Part shown: piece after piece, positions 18,074 to 28,398 of the stretch | How the letters are laid out: every line of letters starts with the position of its first letter | Position numbering within the stretch: position 1 is the first letter of the stretch | Source of the DNA: Myxococcaceae bacterium | GTDB lineage: Bacteria; Myxococcota; Myxococcia; Myxococcales; Myxococcaceae | Reading direction: 5' to 3' | Length of the DNA: 33,467 bases | NCBI GenBank assembly: GCA_016926755.1 | Contig: JAFGNZ010000187.1 | Location: 1 to 33,467, forward strand | Notes under the pieces: model-generated | What the model was told of the DNA's origin: nothing | The model's input: only the letters and a program-made list of their open reading frames with translations | Databases searched by the model: none | Program-made: the position numbers and the translations under genes

Positions 18074-18088
18074 GGGAACGAAATTCCC
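18074..18088. promoter_or_regulatory. Inverted repeat next to the candidate -35 box
   Basis: GGGAA-CGAAA-TTCCC is an inverted repeat with five-base arms, lying eight bases upstream of the candidate -35 of the prenyltransferase promoter. This position suits an activator or repressor site. Confidence 0.35.
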
Positions 18089-18111
18089 AGAATTTGTTAA
18101 AAATGGCGTGA

Positions 18112-18125
18112 ACCAAGGCCTTGGT
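18112..18125. promoter_or_regulatory. Perfect 14-bp palindrome
   Basis: ACCAAGGCCTTGGT is a perfect palindrome upstream of the prenyltransferase gene and downstream of the PilZ gene. It could be a dimeric regulator site. Confidence 0.4.
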
Positions 18126-18156
18126 GGAATCGGAACTAAAGCAGAATTATCTGTAA

Positions 18157-18173
18157 TTCAGGAATATTCTGAA
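18157..18173. promoter_or_regulatory. Hyphenated AT-rich palindrome
   Basis: TTCA-GGAATATTC-TGAA forms an interrupted inverted repeat with an AATATT centre, in the same AT-rich upstream region. Its function is unknown; it is the third symmetric element within 100 bases. Confidence 0.3.
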
Positions 18174-18205
18174 GAGAGATGACTCACCGGACAGGAGCGC
18201 CCCTG

Positions 18206-18538
18206 TCAGTGGGTCACTTTTGGATCCGCTTCCTGCTTCTCGGCGAGCCGGCTGATGGAAGGCTCGTCGGCCAGGAGCTCTTCAAAGCACGTGGCCACCA
18301 TGTGCCCCGAGGCCGTCGAGTCGCAGCGCAGCACACGCAGCCTGGCGCGTGGGAGGTTCAGCTCGGGGATGCTCACCTCGAGCAGCTCGCCGGCCTGGAG
18401 AGGGAGCGCCGTCATCAAGAGGCAGCCGCTGGCCGAGGCGTTGACGATGGAGGCGTCCAGTTGCTCACTCCCGCGGTGGAGCTTGATGGCCAGGCGCAGG
18501 GTGTAACGTGGGTGCCGCCGCCGTTCGTGTTGAGACAC
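18206..18538 (-). CDS. PilZ-domain protein
   Basis: A 110-residue single-domain PilZ protein. The cyclic-di-GMP binding motifs are present: an arginine-rich N-terminal RRRHPR (Arg7 and Arg11 as RxxxR) and NASASG (33-38, NxSxxG). It should bind c-di-GMP and act as a cytoplasmic effector, perhaps on motility or envelope processes, but no partner is encoded nearby. The start is GTG at 18538, with AGGAG about seven bases upstream. It reads in the same direction as the prenyltransferase gene but is separated from it by 283 bases with their own promoter-like signals. Confidence 0.88.
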   Translation of the reverse strand: MSQHERRRHPRYTLRLAIKLHRGSEQLDASIVNASASGCLLMTALPLQAGELLEVSIPELNLPRARLRVLRCDSTASGHMVATCFEELLADEPSISRLAEKQEADPKVTH

Positions 18539-18678
18539 AGTCGCTCTCCTGGGCTGCCCTACGCCTGCGGATCGGTGGGCTGTTCCGGGTAGAGTGTAGC
18601 GCGGCCGTGGGCGACCGTCATTCCACGACGCTGCTCCGCATCATGGGGAGGGCGGGCACGATGCCTGAGGCTTGACGC

Positions 18679-19698
18679 TCAGGGCCGAGGCGGCTCTGCC
18701 AGGCGCTCGAAGAGGGCCTGGACCCGGGCGGCGCCGGACTCAAGGTTGAGCGCGAAGTACCAGTAGCGCTCCAGCTCGATGGCGCTCCTCCGGAGCTGCA
18801 TCACCCCCTGGGTCTTGTGCTCGGCGATCGCCCAGTCGACCACGATGTTGTAGTCGAGCCGGTCGCGGAACCCGAACCTCCGCGTGCGATCGAACTCGAA
18901 CACGCACCCCGGGCGCACGTCCGCCCGCGGCTGGCCCGGCACGCCGGCGTACGAGAAGTCCTCCGCCTCCGGGATGGGGAACCCCTGCCGGTGCTCCTCG
19001 GCCACCGCCCTCCGGCGGGTATGCCCGGAGGTGCCCAGGACCAGCGGCCGCTCGTGTGGCGCCAGGCCCGCCACCACCTCCAGTGCGAGGAGGGCCGAGG
19101 CGCGGTGGTGGGAGTGCGTGAGCGGCAGGGGCAGCATCACGAAGAGGAAGTCGTACCGGCCCTGGAGCAGCAGCTCCCCCAGGCGCCGCCGGATGAAGTC
19201 CGTGTCCCAGCCCTCGATCGCCGTCGCGCCCGCCGCGTCGATGGTGAAGCCGGGATCCGGCTGATCCAGGAAGACACACTCGCGCAGCCCGAGGATCCGA
19301 GCCGAGGCTCGAAGCTCCTGCTCGCGGATGCGCGCCAGGTGGACGCGGGCGACCTCGGGGTCCGTGAGCTTCAACCCATAGAGAGGCTCGGCCAGGGTGG
19401 CGGCTCGGTATCCCCCCTCTCCGCGGGTGAGCACTGCCAGGTCCACCTGCCCTCCGTGCGAGTGGGAGAGCTTGTACACCGCGCCCCCGAAGAGCGTCTC
19501 GTCGTCGGGGTGGGCAGTCACGATCAGGACGCGCGGGGGGCGGTCCTCCAACACCGGGCCCGGAGGAGGAGAGGGAGGGGAATGCACGGGGGCAGCAGAT
19601 AGGAGCCTCCGTGCATGGTCAAGCGCGGCCCGGGGACGCGGGCGCGCCCAGCCGTCGGTCCATGAGCTGAGCTCAGGCGTGTGCCGATGCTCCGGCAT
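18679..19698 (-). CDS. PIG-L family deacetylase
   Basis: A 339-residue zinc hydrolase of the PIG-L/LmbE family. The hallmark TAHPDDE (61-67) supplies the zinc ligands His63 and Asp66, and the catalytic Asp65. A distal HSHHR supplies the second His cluster. These enzymes remove N-acetyl groups from amino sugars, mycothiol precursors or glycolipid/antibiotic intermediates. The first about 50 residues are proline-rich, not conserved in type, and could be an over-long start; no strong ribosome binding site supports the ATG at 19698. That start overlaps the end of the upstream SRPBCC gene by 26 bases, so the two are probably one operon. The substrate is unknown. Confidence 0.85.
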   Translation of the reverse strand: MPEHRHTPELSSWTDGWARPRPRAALDHARRLLSAAPVHSPPSPPPGPVLEDRPPRVLIVTAHPDDETLFGGAVYKLSHSHGGQVDLAVLTRGEGGYRAATLAEPLYGLKLTDPEVARVHLARIREQELRASARILGLRECVFLDQPDPGFTIDAAGATAIEGWDTDFIRRRLGELLLQGRYDFLFVMLPLPLTHSHHRASALLALEVVAGLAPHERPLVLGTSGHTRRRAVAEEHRQGFPIPEAEDFSYAGVPGQPRADVRPGCVFEFDRTRRFGFRDRLDYNIVVDWAIAEHKTQGVMQLRRSAIELERYWYFALNLESGAARVQALFERLAEPPRP

Positions 19699-21520
19699 CG
19701 GGCCGGGAGGGCAGGGCCTCCGATGGCCGCCTGCGCGCTGCTTCGACGCGCTGCTTCAGCCCCCGCAGCATGCGCCGGTCCATCACGAACCCGATCGACT
19801 CGATGAGGTACGGGCCGTACAGGACCCGCTGGCGCAGGCCCTCGCCAGAGTAGGCCAGGCGGAAGCGGCTGATGAAGCGGGTGCGCCCGCCGGGCAGCGG
19901 CTCGAGGAAGAACAGCCAGGAGGCAGCGATCCGCTCCGGGCCGGACGCTTCCGGCGTCTCACCCTTGGTGGACCACGAGTCGGCGTGGGCGCTGATCCAG
20001 CGGCCGGGCTCGACGGCGACGATGGGGATCACAGGCATGCGAGGGTGCAGTCGCAGCACGTCGCCCGGTGAGATCGCCAGCCACTCGGGATGGATGCGGT
20101 CGGCGTTCTGGATGTCGCAGCCAGCGAGGTTCTCCAGGAACTGGTAGCTGTAGAGGCCGCCCTTGTCCTGCCCCATCTGCGCCACCCAGGGCCAGACCTG
20201 TTGGGGCGGAGCATCGATCTCGATGCCGTGGGTCCAGCTCCACTTCGGGCGGGGGATGCGATCATCGCCGGGGTACGGGCGTGATGCGGTCGCTTCATCG
20301 AGCCCCCAGTGCGAGCGGAGCGGGCGGAGGAACGGCGTGGCCAGGTCGAACAGGATCCCGAGCGCCCCGAGGATCCCCTCGCCCACGTCCCGTGCCGTGT
20401 CGTGCGAGCGGCGCAGGCGCCCCTCGGCACGTGCCTTGAGGTTGCGCAGCTGCTCGGCCTGCATGAAGTGGTGCACGGGGCGTATCCACAGGGCGTGCAG
20501 CCGCGCATCTTCCGGGAAGTTGACCCGTCCTCGGGCATGGAGCCGGGTGGTGCGCGCATCGCGCGGCTCGAGGACGAAGGCCCACGTCACCTGCCAGTAC
20601 TTGAGGGGGCGCTCGGAGGAGGCAAAGGGGAGCTGGCGCTGGTGCTCGAGATCGTACAGGCCCCCGAGCACCAGCGCGCGAGGGGCATCTACTCGGAGGA
20701 CCTCGAAGCCGTCCGTGCCTTTCGGGGTGCCAGGGAGCACGTCGCCTGGCTTGATGGCTTGGAGCTCCGGGTGGAGCTCACGCGCGCTCGGGACTCCCGC
20801 GTTGTCGAGGAAGTCATAGCTGTACCAGCCTGCGCGGTGGCAGCCCATCTGGACGAGCCACGGCCAGATCTGCTCCGGCGGAGCGTTGATGGTGATGGCG
20901 TGCGTCACCTGCGCGGGAGAGCCGCCGAGCAGCTCGTCGCCAGCAAGTGCGAGCTCCTCCTCTGCGGACTCCGGCGTCCCCAGCTGCCTGCCCAGGATCG
21001 CCAGCATGTGCCTCCGGATGAAATGCGAGAGCGGGGCGATGAGGCGGTGGTAGCGGCGGAGCTCGCGCCACGACTCCTCGTCCGTGGCGGTCAGCCGCAG
21101 CTCGAACACCATGCGTGAGCCGGTGCCGCCGAGCGGCTCGACGCGGACGCACCAGGCGACCTTGCCCCAGCCGGGTTCATCGAACTGGGCGAACTGCTCG
21201 GGGGCCACTTGCTTGAATGGAATCCGCAGCTCCCAGAACCGCCCGATGGCCCCGACGACGAACCCCCGTCCCGGCTGATCCGCGAGGAAGCGAAAGTCCG
21301 AGGCCTCGTTGGCGAGGTCGTCGAGGCTCAGGCGCACGGGCCCGCTCGCCCGCCCCATGAGTCGATCCGGCACCGTGCGCACGGCAAAGAGCCCACGGAC
21401 GAGGGAAGAGGACGCGAGGTCCATGTGCCGTGCCGCCTGGTAGGCGGTCTCGGGGGGGACGGCGAGATCGAGGTGATCGACCTCGATCAGTCGGGGCTCT
21501 GGAATGAATGGCTCGAGCAT
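19673..21520 (-). CDS. Triple SRPBCC/START-like domain protein
   Basis: A 615-residue protein with three ligand-binding-fold (SRPBCC) units in tandem. Domain one is about residues 1-215 ([20 protein letters not shown]). Domain two is about 225-430 ([40 protein letters not shown]). Domain three is about 450-615 ([39 protein letters not shown]). Domains two and three are clearly related repeats. The fold binds hydrophobic ligands and includes polyketide cyclases and START proteins; no catalytic residues are evident. The ATG at 21520 is chosen because GGAGG lies four bases upstream, and the longer frame to 21922 has low-complexity sequence. It is followed by the overlapping PIG-L gene. Confidence 0.82.
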   Translation of the reverse strand: MLEPFIPEPRLIEVDHLDLAVPPETAYQAARHMDLASSSLVRGLFAVRTVPDRLMGRASGPVRLSLDDLANEASDFRFLADQPGRGFVVGAIGRFWELRIPFKQVAPEQFAQFDEPGWGKVAWCVRVEPLGGTGSRMVFELRLTATDEESWRELRRYHRLIAPLSHFIRRHMLAILGRQLGTPESAEEELALAGDELLGGSPAQVTHAITINAPPEQIWPWLVQMGCHRAGWYSYDFLDNAGVPSARELHPELQAIKPGDVLPGTPKGTDGFEVLRVDAPRALVLGGLYDLEHQRQLPFASSERPLKYWQVTWAFVLEPRDARTTRLHARGRVNFPEDARLHALWIRPVHHFMQAEQLRNLKARAEGRLRRSHDTARDVGEGILGALGILFDLATPFLRPLRSHWGLDEATASRPYPGDDRIPRPKWSWTHGIEIDAPPQQVWPWVAQMGQDKGGLYSYQFLENLAGCDIQNADRIHPEWLAISPGDVLRLHPRMPVIPIVAVEPGRWISAHADSWSTKGETPEASGPERIAASWLFFLEPLPGGRTRFISRFRLAYSGEGLRQRVLYGPYLIESIGFVMDRRMLRGLKQRVEAARRRPSEALPSRPDAGASAHA

Positions 21521-21955
21521 GATGCCTCCAGGCGGAGATGCGGGGGCGGGGCCGTGGCTGGGCGCGGGCGGGCTCCTGGGCCTCAGGCTCATGGGTGCAC
21601 ACCCTCCGCACCGGGGGCGCCACCGCGCGTGGCAAATGCCAGCAGGGGGAGCAGGGAGGCGGAGGCCCGGCTCCTCCCAGGCCGAAGCGCGCAAACGCAG
21701 CACCTCGGCGCTCACCGGCGCAGCCCTTGCGGGCTTCACCGAGTCACAGCCCTGGCGGGCGTGGGCACACGCGGTGCAATGCCTGACTGGACCCGATTCA
21801 CCGAGGGGTTGAGGGTGGTGCGGGCGACCGCTGGGCGCGCAAGGCGTGCATCCAAGCCTGGCCACCCGCAGGCCTTGCGTGCGAGCGCCAGTGCTCCAGG
21901 CGGTCCCCGTGGGCACCCTCATTGCAGTGACCGACTAGAGGAGGGCTCAGGCTCC
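21521..21955. other. 435-base divergent intergenic region
   Basis: Lies between the SRPBCC gene (leftward) and the exporter operon (rightward), so it should hold promoters for both. It contains CGCAAGGC near 21838 and its complement GCCTTGCG near 21873, able to form an eight-base stem. The plus-strand frame is open throughout but has no coding character. No clear promoter boxes, terminators or RNA gene were recognised. Confidence 0.5.
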
Positions 21956-22689
<734 letters not shown>

Positions 22690-22696
<7 letters not shown>

Positions 22697-25059
22697 GGGC
22701 GATCGATCGCAAGCTGCTGAGGGATCTGTCCCTGCTGAAGGGGCAGGTGGCGACGATCGCGCTCGTGGTGGCGGCGGGCATCACGGCGTACGTGTCCACC
22801 TTCAGCATCTACCGCTCGCTGTCCACCTCGCAGCAGGCGTACTACGAGCGGGCGCGGTTCGCGGACGTCTTCGCCCGGCTGGAGCGGGCCCCCAACGCCG
22901 TGATGGAGCAGGTGGCGACGCTGCCCGGCGTGGCGCAGGCGGAGGCGCGGGAGGTGGAGACCGTCCTGCTGGACATGCCGACCCTGGCCGAGCCGGTGGT
23001 GGGGCAGATCGTCTCCATCCCAGGCAGGGGCCTGCCGCTGCTCAACCAGCTCCACCTGCGCGCGGGGCGCATGGTGGAGCCAGGGCGCTCCAATGAGGTG
23101 GTGGTCAACGAGGCCTTCTTCGAGGCGCATGGCCTCGAGCTGGGAGATCGCATCCTGGCGCTGGTGAACGGCCGACGGGTGGCCCTGCGCGTGGTGGGCG
23201 TGGCGCTGTCCCCCGAGTTCGTCTACGCCGTGCCGCCGGGCGGGTTCTGGGACGACAACCTGCGCTTCGGCATCTTCTGGATGGACCGCGACGTGCTGGC
23301 GGCGGCCTTCCGGATGGAGGGGGCCTTCAATGATGTCATCATCCGGTTGGCCCCGGGCGCCAACCCCGAGGCCGTGGTGGACGCGCTGGACCGGGTGCTG
23401 AAGCCCTATGGGGGGCTGGGGGCGTACCCCCGGGACAAGCAGATCTCGGATCGGTACGTCACCTCGGAGATCCAGCAGCTCAAGGGGAACGCGACCGTGG
23501 TGCCCGTCATCTTCCTGGGCGTGGCGGCCTTCCTCGTCAACGTGGTGCTCTCCCGGCTCATCGGCACGCAGCGCGAGCAGATCGCCGCGCTCAAGGCGCT
23601 CGGGTACTCGGATGTGACGGTGGGGGCGCACTACCTGAAGCTGGTGATGGTGGTGGTCGGGCTGGGCGCGGTGGGGGGCGTGGCCATGGGCGTGTGGGCA
23701 GGGCGCGCGCTGATGGGCCTGTACACCGAGGTGTTCCGCTTCCCGCTGCTGACGTTCCGGCTGGATCTGGGGACGGTGGTGGGCTCCATCCTCTTCAGCG
23801 CCGGTTCGGCGGTGGTGGGGGCGCTCGCGGCGGTGCGGCAGGTGGTGCGGCTGCCTCCCGCGGAGGCCATGAGGCCGCTAGCGCCGCCCACGTACCGCCC
23901 GTCGCTCCTGGAGCGCAGCGGCTTCCACCGGCTGTTCTCCCAAGGGGGGCGGATGGTGCTCCGGGATCTCGAGCGGCGTCCGGTGCGGCTGCTGCTCTCC
24001 TCCCTGGGCATCGGGCTCGCGGTGGCCATCCTCATCGTGGGCAGCTTCTCCATCGACGCGGTCCGCTACCTGATGGACGTCCAGTACGGACAGGTCCAGC
24101 GCGAGGCGCTCTCGCTGACCTTCTCCCGGTCGGTCCCGGATCGCGTGCGGCGCGAGCTGGAGCACATCCCCGGCGTGCTGCACACCGAGCCCTTGCGCAT
24201 GGTGCCGGTGCGCCTGGTGGCGGGCCCCCGGAACTACGAGACGGCCATCCAGGGGCTGCCCGCGGGGGGGGAGCACCGGCAGGTGCTGGACGCGGAGCGG
24301 CGGCCGGTGGCGCTGGCGGGGGAGGGGTTGATGCTCGGCCGCGAGCTGGCGCGGCGCCTGGGCGTGGGCGTGGGGGATGCGCTCCGCGTCGAGGTGCAGG
24401 AGGGCGGTCGGCCCGTGCGCGAGGCCCGGGTGGTGTACCTGGTGGACGATCTGATCGGGCTCTCGGCGTACATGGAGATCGGAGCGCTGGATCGACTGAT
24501 GGGGGATGACCGGACCATCACGGGGGCCACCCTGTCCGTGGACCGGGCGCGGATGGACGAGATCTACGCGCGCATCAAGGAGCTGCCCCTGGTGGCGGGC
24601 GTCGGGCGGACGGACCTCTTCAAGCAGCAGTTCGAGAAGCAGGTGGCCGAGGTGATGGTGGTGTTCACCTTCGTGCTCGCGGTCTTCGCGGCGGCCATCG
24701 CGGTGGGCGTCGTCTACAACAACGCGCGCATCGCCCTGGCGGTGCGCGCCCGGGATCTCGCCAGCCTGCGCGTGCTGGGGTTCACCCGGCGGGAGATCTC
24801 CCTCATCCTGCTGAGCGAGATCGCCGTCAGCCTGCTGCTGGCGCTGCCCATGGGACTGGTGCTGGGCAAGGTGTTCGCCATCGGGGTGGCGAGCGTGGCC
24901 GTGGACTCGGAGCTGTTCCGCCTCCCCCCGATCATCGAGCCGAGCACCTACGCCTTCGCCGTCCTCGTGGTGCTGGCGGCCGGCGTGGTGAGCGCGCTGC
25001 TCGTGCGCAGGCGGCTGGATCACCTGGATCTGATCGGCGTGCTCAAGACGCGAGAATAG
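22690..25059 (+). CDS. ABC transporter permease with two FtsX modules
   Basis: A 789-residue permease. A first membrane helix (about 20-38) is followed by a periplasmic domain (about 40-265). A three-to-four-helix FtsX module spans about 268-396 and contains [13 protein letters not shown] second helix lies at about 430-457, followed by a second periplasmic domain. A second FtsX module covers about 652-772 and contains [14 protein letters not shown]. This duplicated layout is common in exporters of hydrophobic molecules or lipoproteins. It works with the coupled ATPase upstream and the membrane fusion protein ten bases downstream. The substrate is unknown. The outer-membrane channel is not encoded in this window. 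Confidence 0.9.
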
Positions 25060-25068
25060 GAGCCATCC

Positions 25069-26271
25069 ATGAAGAAGAAGTGGATCAAGAGAGCCCTGCT
25101 CGCGGTGCTGGTCCTCGGCCTGGTGGGGGCCATCGCCTCGGCGTACCGGCCACGGCCCGTGGAGGTGGATGTGGGGGAGGTGACGCGCGGGCCCTTCGAG
25201 GTGACGGTGACGGAGCCCGGCAAGACGCGGGTCAAGGATCGGTACGTCATCTCCGCGCCGGTGGGCGGGCACCTGGAGCGCATCACCCTGCGGCCCGGGG
25301 ATGCGGTGGAGGCGGGGCAGGGGATCGCCCGGCTGGGCTCGCTGGATCCGCCGCTGCTGGACGCGCGCTCTCGGGCCCAGGCGGACGCGCAGGTGCGGGC
25401 GGCGGTGGCGGCGCGGGAGCAGGCGGAGGCGGGGCTGAAGCGGGCCCAGTCGGCGCTCGAGTTCGCGCGGGTCGAGGTGGCGCGGCAGGAGAAGCTCGCG
25501 GCCGCGGGGAGCGTGACGGCGCAGGCCCTGGAGGCGGCCCAGTTCGAAGAGCGCAGCCGGGCGCAGGAGCAGGCCTCCGCCCAGTCGGCCGTGCGCATCG
25601 CCGAGCAGCAGCTCGAGATGGCGCGCGCGGCGCGAGGGCGGATGGAGCGGCGGCCAGAGGCGCACGAGCAGCTGGAGATCCGGGCGCCTGTCCAGGGCTG
25701 GGTGCTGCGAGTGATGCAGGAGAGCGAGGGGGCCGTGGCGGCGGGAGCGCCGCTGATGGAGATTGGCGATCCGGCGATCCTCGAGGCGGTGGTGGACGTG
25801 CTGTCCCAGGACGCGGTGCGCATCCAGCCCGGGGCGCGCGTGCGCATCGAGCATTGGGGTGGGGAGCATCCGCTCGCGGGGCGGGTGCGCCGGGTGGAGC
25901 CCGCGGCCTTCACGCGGGTGTCCGCCCTGGGGGTGGAGGAGCAGCGCGTCAACGTGGTCATCACCCTGGAGGAGCCGGTGGAGCGGCGCAAGGCGCTGGG
26001 GGACGGGTACCGGGTGGAGGCGCGCATCACGCTGTGGGAAGGGGCGGAGGTGGTCCAGGTGCCCGAGAGCGCGCTGTTCCGCCAGGGGGAGGGGTGGGCG
26101 GTGTTCCTCGCGCGGGAGGGGCGCGTGCGCTTGCACGCGGTGAAGCTGGGGCAGCGCAACGGCCTCCGGGCGCAGGTGCTGGAGGGGCTGGCGCCAGGGG
26201 ATCAGGTGATCGTCCACCCCGGTGATAGCGTGAAGGATGGGGTAGCGTACACAGAGCGGCCCAAGGCTTGA
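25069..26271 (+). CDS. Membrane fusion (HlyD/RND-type) periplasmic adaptor
   Basis: A 400-residue adaptor with an N-terminal anchor (about residues 8-27). A lipoyl half-domain (VISAPVGGHLERITLRPGDAV) is followed by an alanine/glutamate-rich alpha-helical hairpin (about 100-205). The second lipoyl half has IRAPVQGWVLRV. A beta-barrel and membrane-proximal domain end in GLAPGDQVIVHPGDSVKDG. It should bridge the FtsX permease to an outer-membrane channel of TolC type, completing a tripartite exporter. The gene directly follows the permease in the same operon. Confidence 0.92.
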   Translation: MKKKWIKRALLAVLVLGLVGAIASAYRPRPVEVDVGEVTRGPFEVTVTEPGKTRVKDRYVISAPVGGHLERITLRPGDAVEAGQGIARLGSLDPPLLDARSRAQADAQVRAAVAAREQAEAGLKRAQSALEFARVEVARQEKLAAAGSVTAQALEAAQFEERSRAQEQASAQSAVRIAEQQLEMARAARGRMERRPEAHEQLEIRAPVQGWVLRVMQESEGAVAAGAPLMEIGDPAILEAVVDVLSQDAVRIQPGARVRIEHWGGEHPLAGRVRRVEPAAFTRVSALGVEEQRVNVVITLEEPVERRKALGDGYRVEARITLWEGAEVVQVPESALFRQGEGWAVFLAREGRVRLHAVKLGQRNGLRAQVLEGLAPGDQVIVHPGDSVKDGVAYTERPKA

Positions 26272-26322
26272 GGACGCGGTGCCGGGTTTGCACCGGACAA
26301 GGAAACCCCACGGAGGCAGCCC

Positions 26323-27372
26323 CTGGACCCACACTCGCAGCAACGTGATCTCGCCATCTGGGGCTATGCCTTCGGCTACTTCGCCTGCTACGCGCCGTAC
26401 AGCGCGCTGACGAAGGCCCTCTCGAGCGGCTCGCTGGAGGGGATGACGCGCGGCATCTCGGGCTTCGAGCTGCTGCCCGCCAGCACGATGGCCTCCCTGG
26501 TGGGCATGTTCCTCTTCCTCACCATGAAGGGCTGGTGGCGGTATGCGAGCCACCGCACGGTGCTGGGGGTGAGCCTCCCGTGCCCGGGGCGGTGGACGTT
26601 CATGTCCGGGCTGTGCTCGGCGGCCATCATCGGGACGACGACCCTGGCGTACACCTTCGATGGCACCTCCATCGTCTTCATGATGTTGCTGATGCGGGGA
26701 GGCGTGCTGATGATCGCCCCCATCGTGGACGCGGTGAGCCATCGCCGGGTGCAGTGGCCGTCGTGGGTGGCGCTTGGGCTGAGCCTCGGCGCGGTGGGCG
26801 TGGCCACGGGGCCTGGGGCGGACCTGCGGCTCTCGCTCGCGGCGCTGCTCGATCTGGGGGTGTACCTGCTGGCCTACTTCTTCCGGCTGCGGGCCATGAG
26901 CCACCTGGCGAAGTCGGAGGATCCGGAGGTGAGCATCCGCTACTTCGTGGAGGAGCAGATGGTGGCCACGCCCGCCATCGTCCTCTCGCTGGCGGCGCTG
27001 GCGCTGGTGGGGGAGGGCGGCGTGCTGCTGGCCATCCGTGAGGGCTTCACCCACTTCCTCGCGCGGGGGCGGATGCTCGAGGAGGTGGGCATTGGCCTGC
27101 TGTCCCAGGGGACGGGCGTCTTCGGCGGCCTCATCCTGCTGGATCACCGGGAGAACGCGTTCACCGTGCCGGTGAACCGGGCGTCGAGCATCCTCGCCGG
27201 CGTGCTGGCCACCGCGGGGCTGTCGTTCTGGCTGGGCCAGCGGGGCGTGGGCGCGCGAGAGCTGCTGGGGGCCGCGCTGGTGATGGCCGCGATGGGGGTG
27301 CTCAGCGCGCGCACGGTGCTCAAGGCGCTGCGGGGCCGATCCGCAGCGGGAGCGTCCGCTCCCCTCGGCTAA
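26323..27372 (+). CDS. Multi-pass DMT/EamA-like transporter with a probable CTG start
   Basis: The coding frame runs from the in-frame TGA of the preceding gene (26269-26271) with no ATG, GTG or TTG until ATG 26443. Codons before 26443 already read as protein (DLAIWGYAFGYFACYAPYSA), a good first membrane helix. CTG at 26323 is preceded by GGAGG six bases upstream and is the best start, giving 349 residues. About ten hydrophobic helices in two halves suggest the drug/metabolite transporter fold, for example SIVFMMLLMRGGVLMIAPI and VPVNRASSILAGVLATAGL. The substrate is unknown. It lies 51 bases after the adaptor gene and may belong to the exporter operon. A start at 26443 would lose helix one. 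Confidence 0.72.
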   Translation: MDPHSQQRDLAIWGYAFGYFACYAPYSALTKALSSGSLEGMTRGISGFELLPASTMASLVGMFLFLTMKGWWRYASHRTVLGVSLPCPGRWTFMSGLCSAAIIGTTTLAYTFDGTSIVFMMLLMRGGVLMIAPIVDAVSHRRVQWPSWVALGLSLGAVGVATGPGADLRLSLAALLDLGVYLLAYFFRLRAMSHLAKSEDPEVSIRYFVEEQMVATPAIVLSLAALALVGEGGVLLAIREGFTHFLARGRMLEEVGIGLLSQGTGVFGGLILLDHRENAFTVPVNRASSILAGVLATAGLSFWLGQRGVGARELLGAALVMAAMGVLSARTVLKALRGRSAAGASAPLG

Positions 27373-28340
27373 TCGTGGACCAGCCACGAGACGATGGCGA
27401 AGTAGATGAGCAGGCTCAGCACGTCCTGGATGATCGTCGCCAGCGGCCCCGAGCCGAACGCTGGATCCTTCCCGGCCCGGAAGAGCAGCCAGGGGAAGAA
27501 CAGGCCGATGGCCGTCGCCATGCACCCGGCGGCCACGACGGCGAGCGCTACGGACAAGGCCAGCCGCGGTTCCCCCACGGCCAGCGCCACCACGGGGAAG
27601 ACGATCACTCCCATCGTCAGCCCGATGAGCACTCCCGTGCGCAGCTCTCCCGCGAGCATCCGTGGGAAGGACCCCTGGCTCAGCGAGAGGAAGCGCACCA
27701 CGACCGCCTCCGTCTGCGTGCCGATGGCGTCCGCCAGGTAGACGATGCCCGGCACGAAGAAGGCGATGAGGAGGTTGGTCCGGAGCTCCTCCTCGTAGCG
27801 CGCCATCACCATGGCTGACAGCACGCTGCCCAGCACCCCCACCAGCAGCCAGGGCAGGCGGTGGCGGGCACGCCGGGCAGGGGGCTCCTCCATCGCGTCT
27901 CGCGCCAGCGCGGACTCGCGGCGGATGCCCGCAAGGCGGTGCAGATCCTCGATGTGTTCGCGACGCAGGATGCCCAGCAGCGCCTCCGCGGGCACCGCGC
28001 CCAGCAGGCGCCCGTCAGCATCGATGACCGGCACCGCGGGCAGCTCGTACTGGAGCGCCAGCGCTGCTGCCCGCTCCTGATCATCCCCTGGATGCACGGA
28101 AGGGAAGCGCCGCAGCATCACGCCCCGCAGCGTGTCCGTGGGCGCCAGGCCCAGCAGGTCCCTCGAGCGCGCCACCCCCAGCAGCCGCCCCTCGAGGTCG
28201 ACCACGTAGACGACATCCACCGAGTCATAGGGCCGCGCCAGCAGCCGCTTCAGCACCTCTCCCGCGGCCTCCTCTTCGCGAGCGACGGGCACGTGCGTGG
28301 CGAGGTATCGTCCAGCGGTCTCGGGTGCGTAGTGGTTCAC
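27369..28340 (-). CDS. MgtE-like magnesium/cation transporter lacking the N domain
   Basis: A 323-residue protein with two CBS repeats (about residues 1-135) and an MgtE-type membrane domain (about 163-323) of five helices. Conserved pore-region sequences are present: DAIGTQTEAVVVR and GKDPAFGSGPLATIIQD. Classical MgtE (about 450 residues) has an additional N-terminal helical gating domain of about 130 residues; this one begins directly with CBS-like sequence. Transport of Mg2+ or another divalent ion across the inner membrane is expected. The start is GTG at 28340, with a weak ribosome site. Its stop codon overlaps the stop of the convergent DMT-like gene. Confidence 0.87.
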   Translation of the reverse strand: MNHYAPETAGRYLATHVPVAREEEAAGEVLKRLLARPYDSVDVVYVVDLEGRLLGVARSRDLLGLAPTDTLRGVMLRRFPSVHPGDDQERAAALALQYELPAVPVIDADGRLLGAVPAEALLGILRREHIEDLHRLAGIRRESALARDAMEEPPARRARHRLPWLLVGVLGSVLSAMVMARYEEELRTNLLIAFFVPGIVYLADAIGTQTEAVVVRFLSLSQGSFPRMLAGELRTGVLIGLTMGVIVFPVVALAVGEPRLALSVALAVVAAGCMATAIGLFFPWLLFRAGKDPAFGSGPLATIIQDVLSLLIYFAIVSWLVHD

Positions 28341-28398
28341 GATGGCCTACCGTTGAGCCGCCAAGGCTTTCCAAGAGCCGCCCGGCGGGTGCGCGACT

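Noticed and set aside
21521-21922. N-terminal extension of the SRPBCC protein
   Set aside because: Cys/Pro/Arg-rich sequence without domain character; the ATG at 21520 has a strong ribosome binding site.
23878-27525. Very long minus-strand open frame antisense to the exporter operon
   Set aside because: It is His/Arg/Gln-rich with no domain character, and arises because GC-rich third positions remove stop codons opposite real genes.
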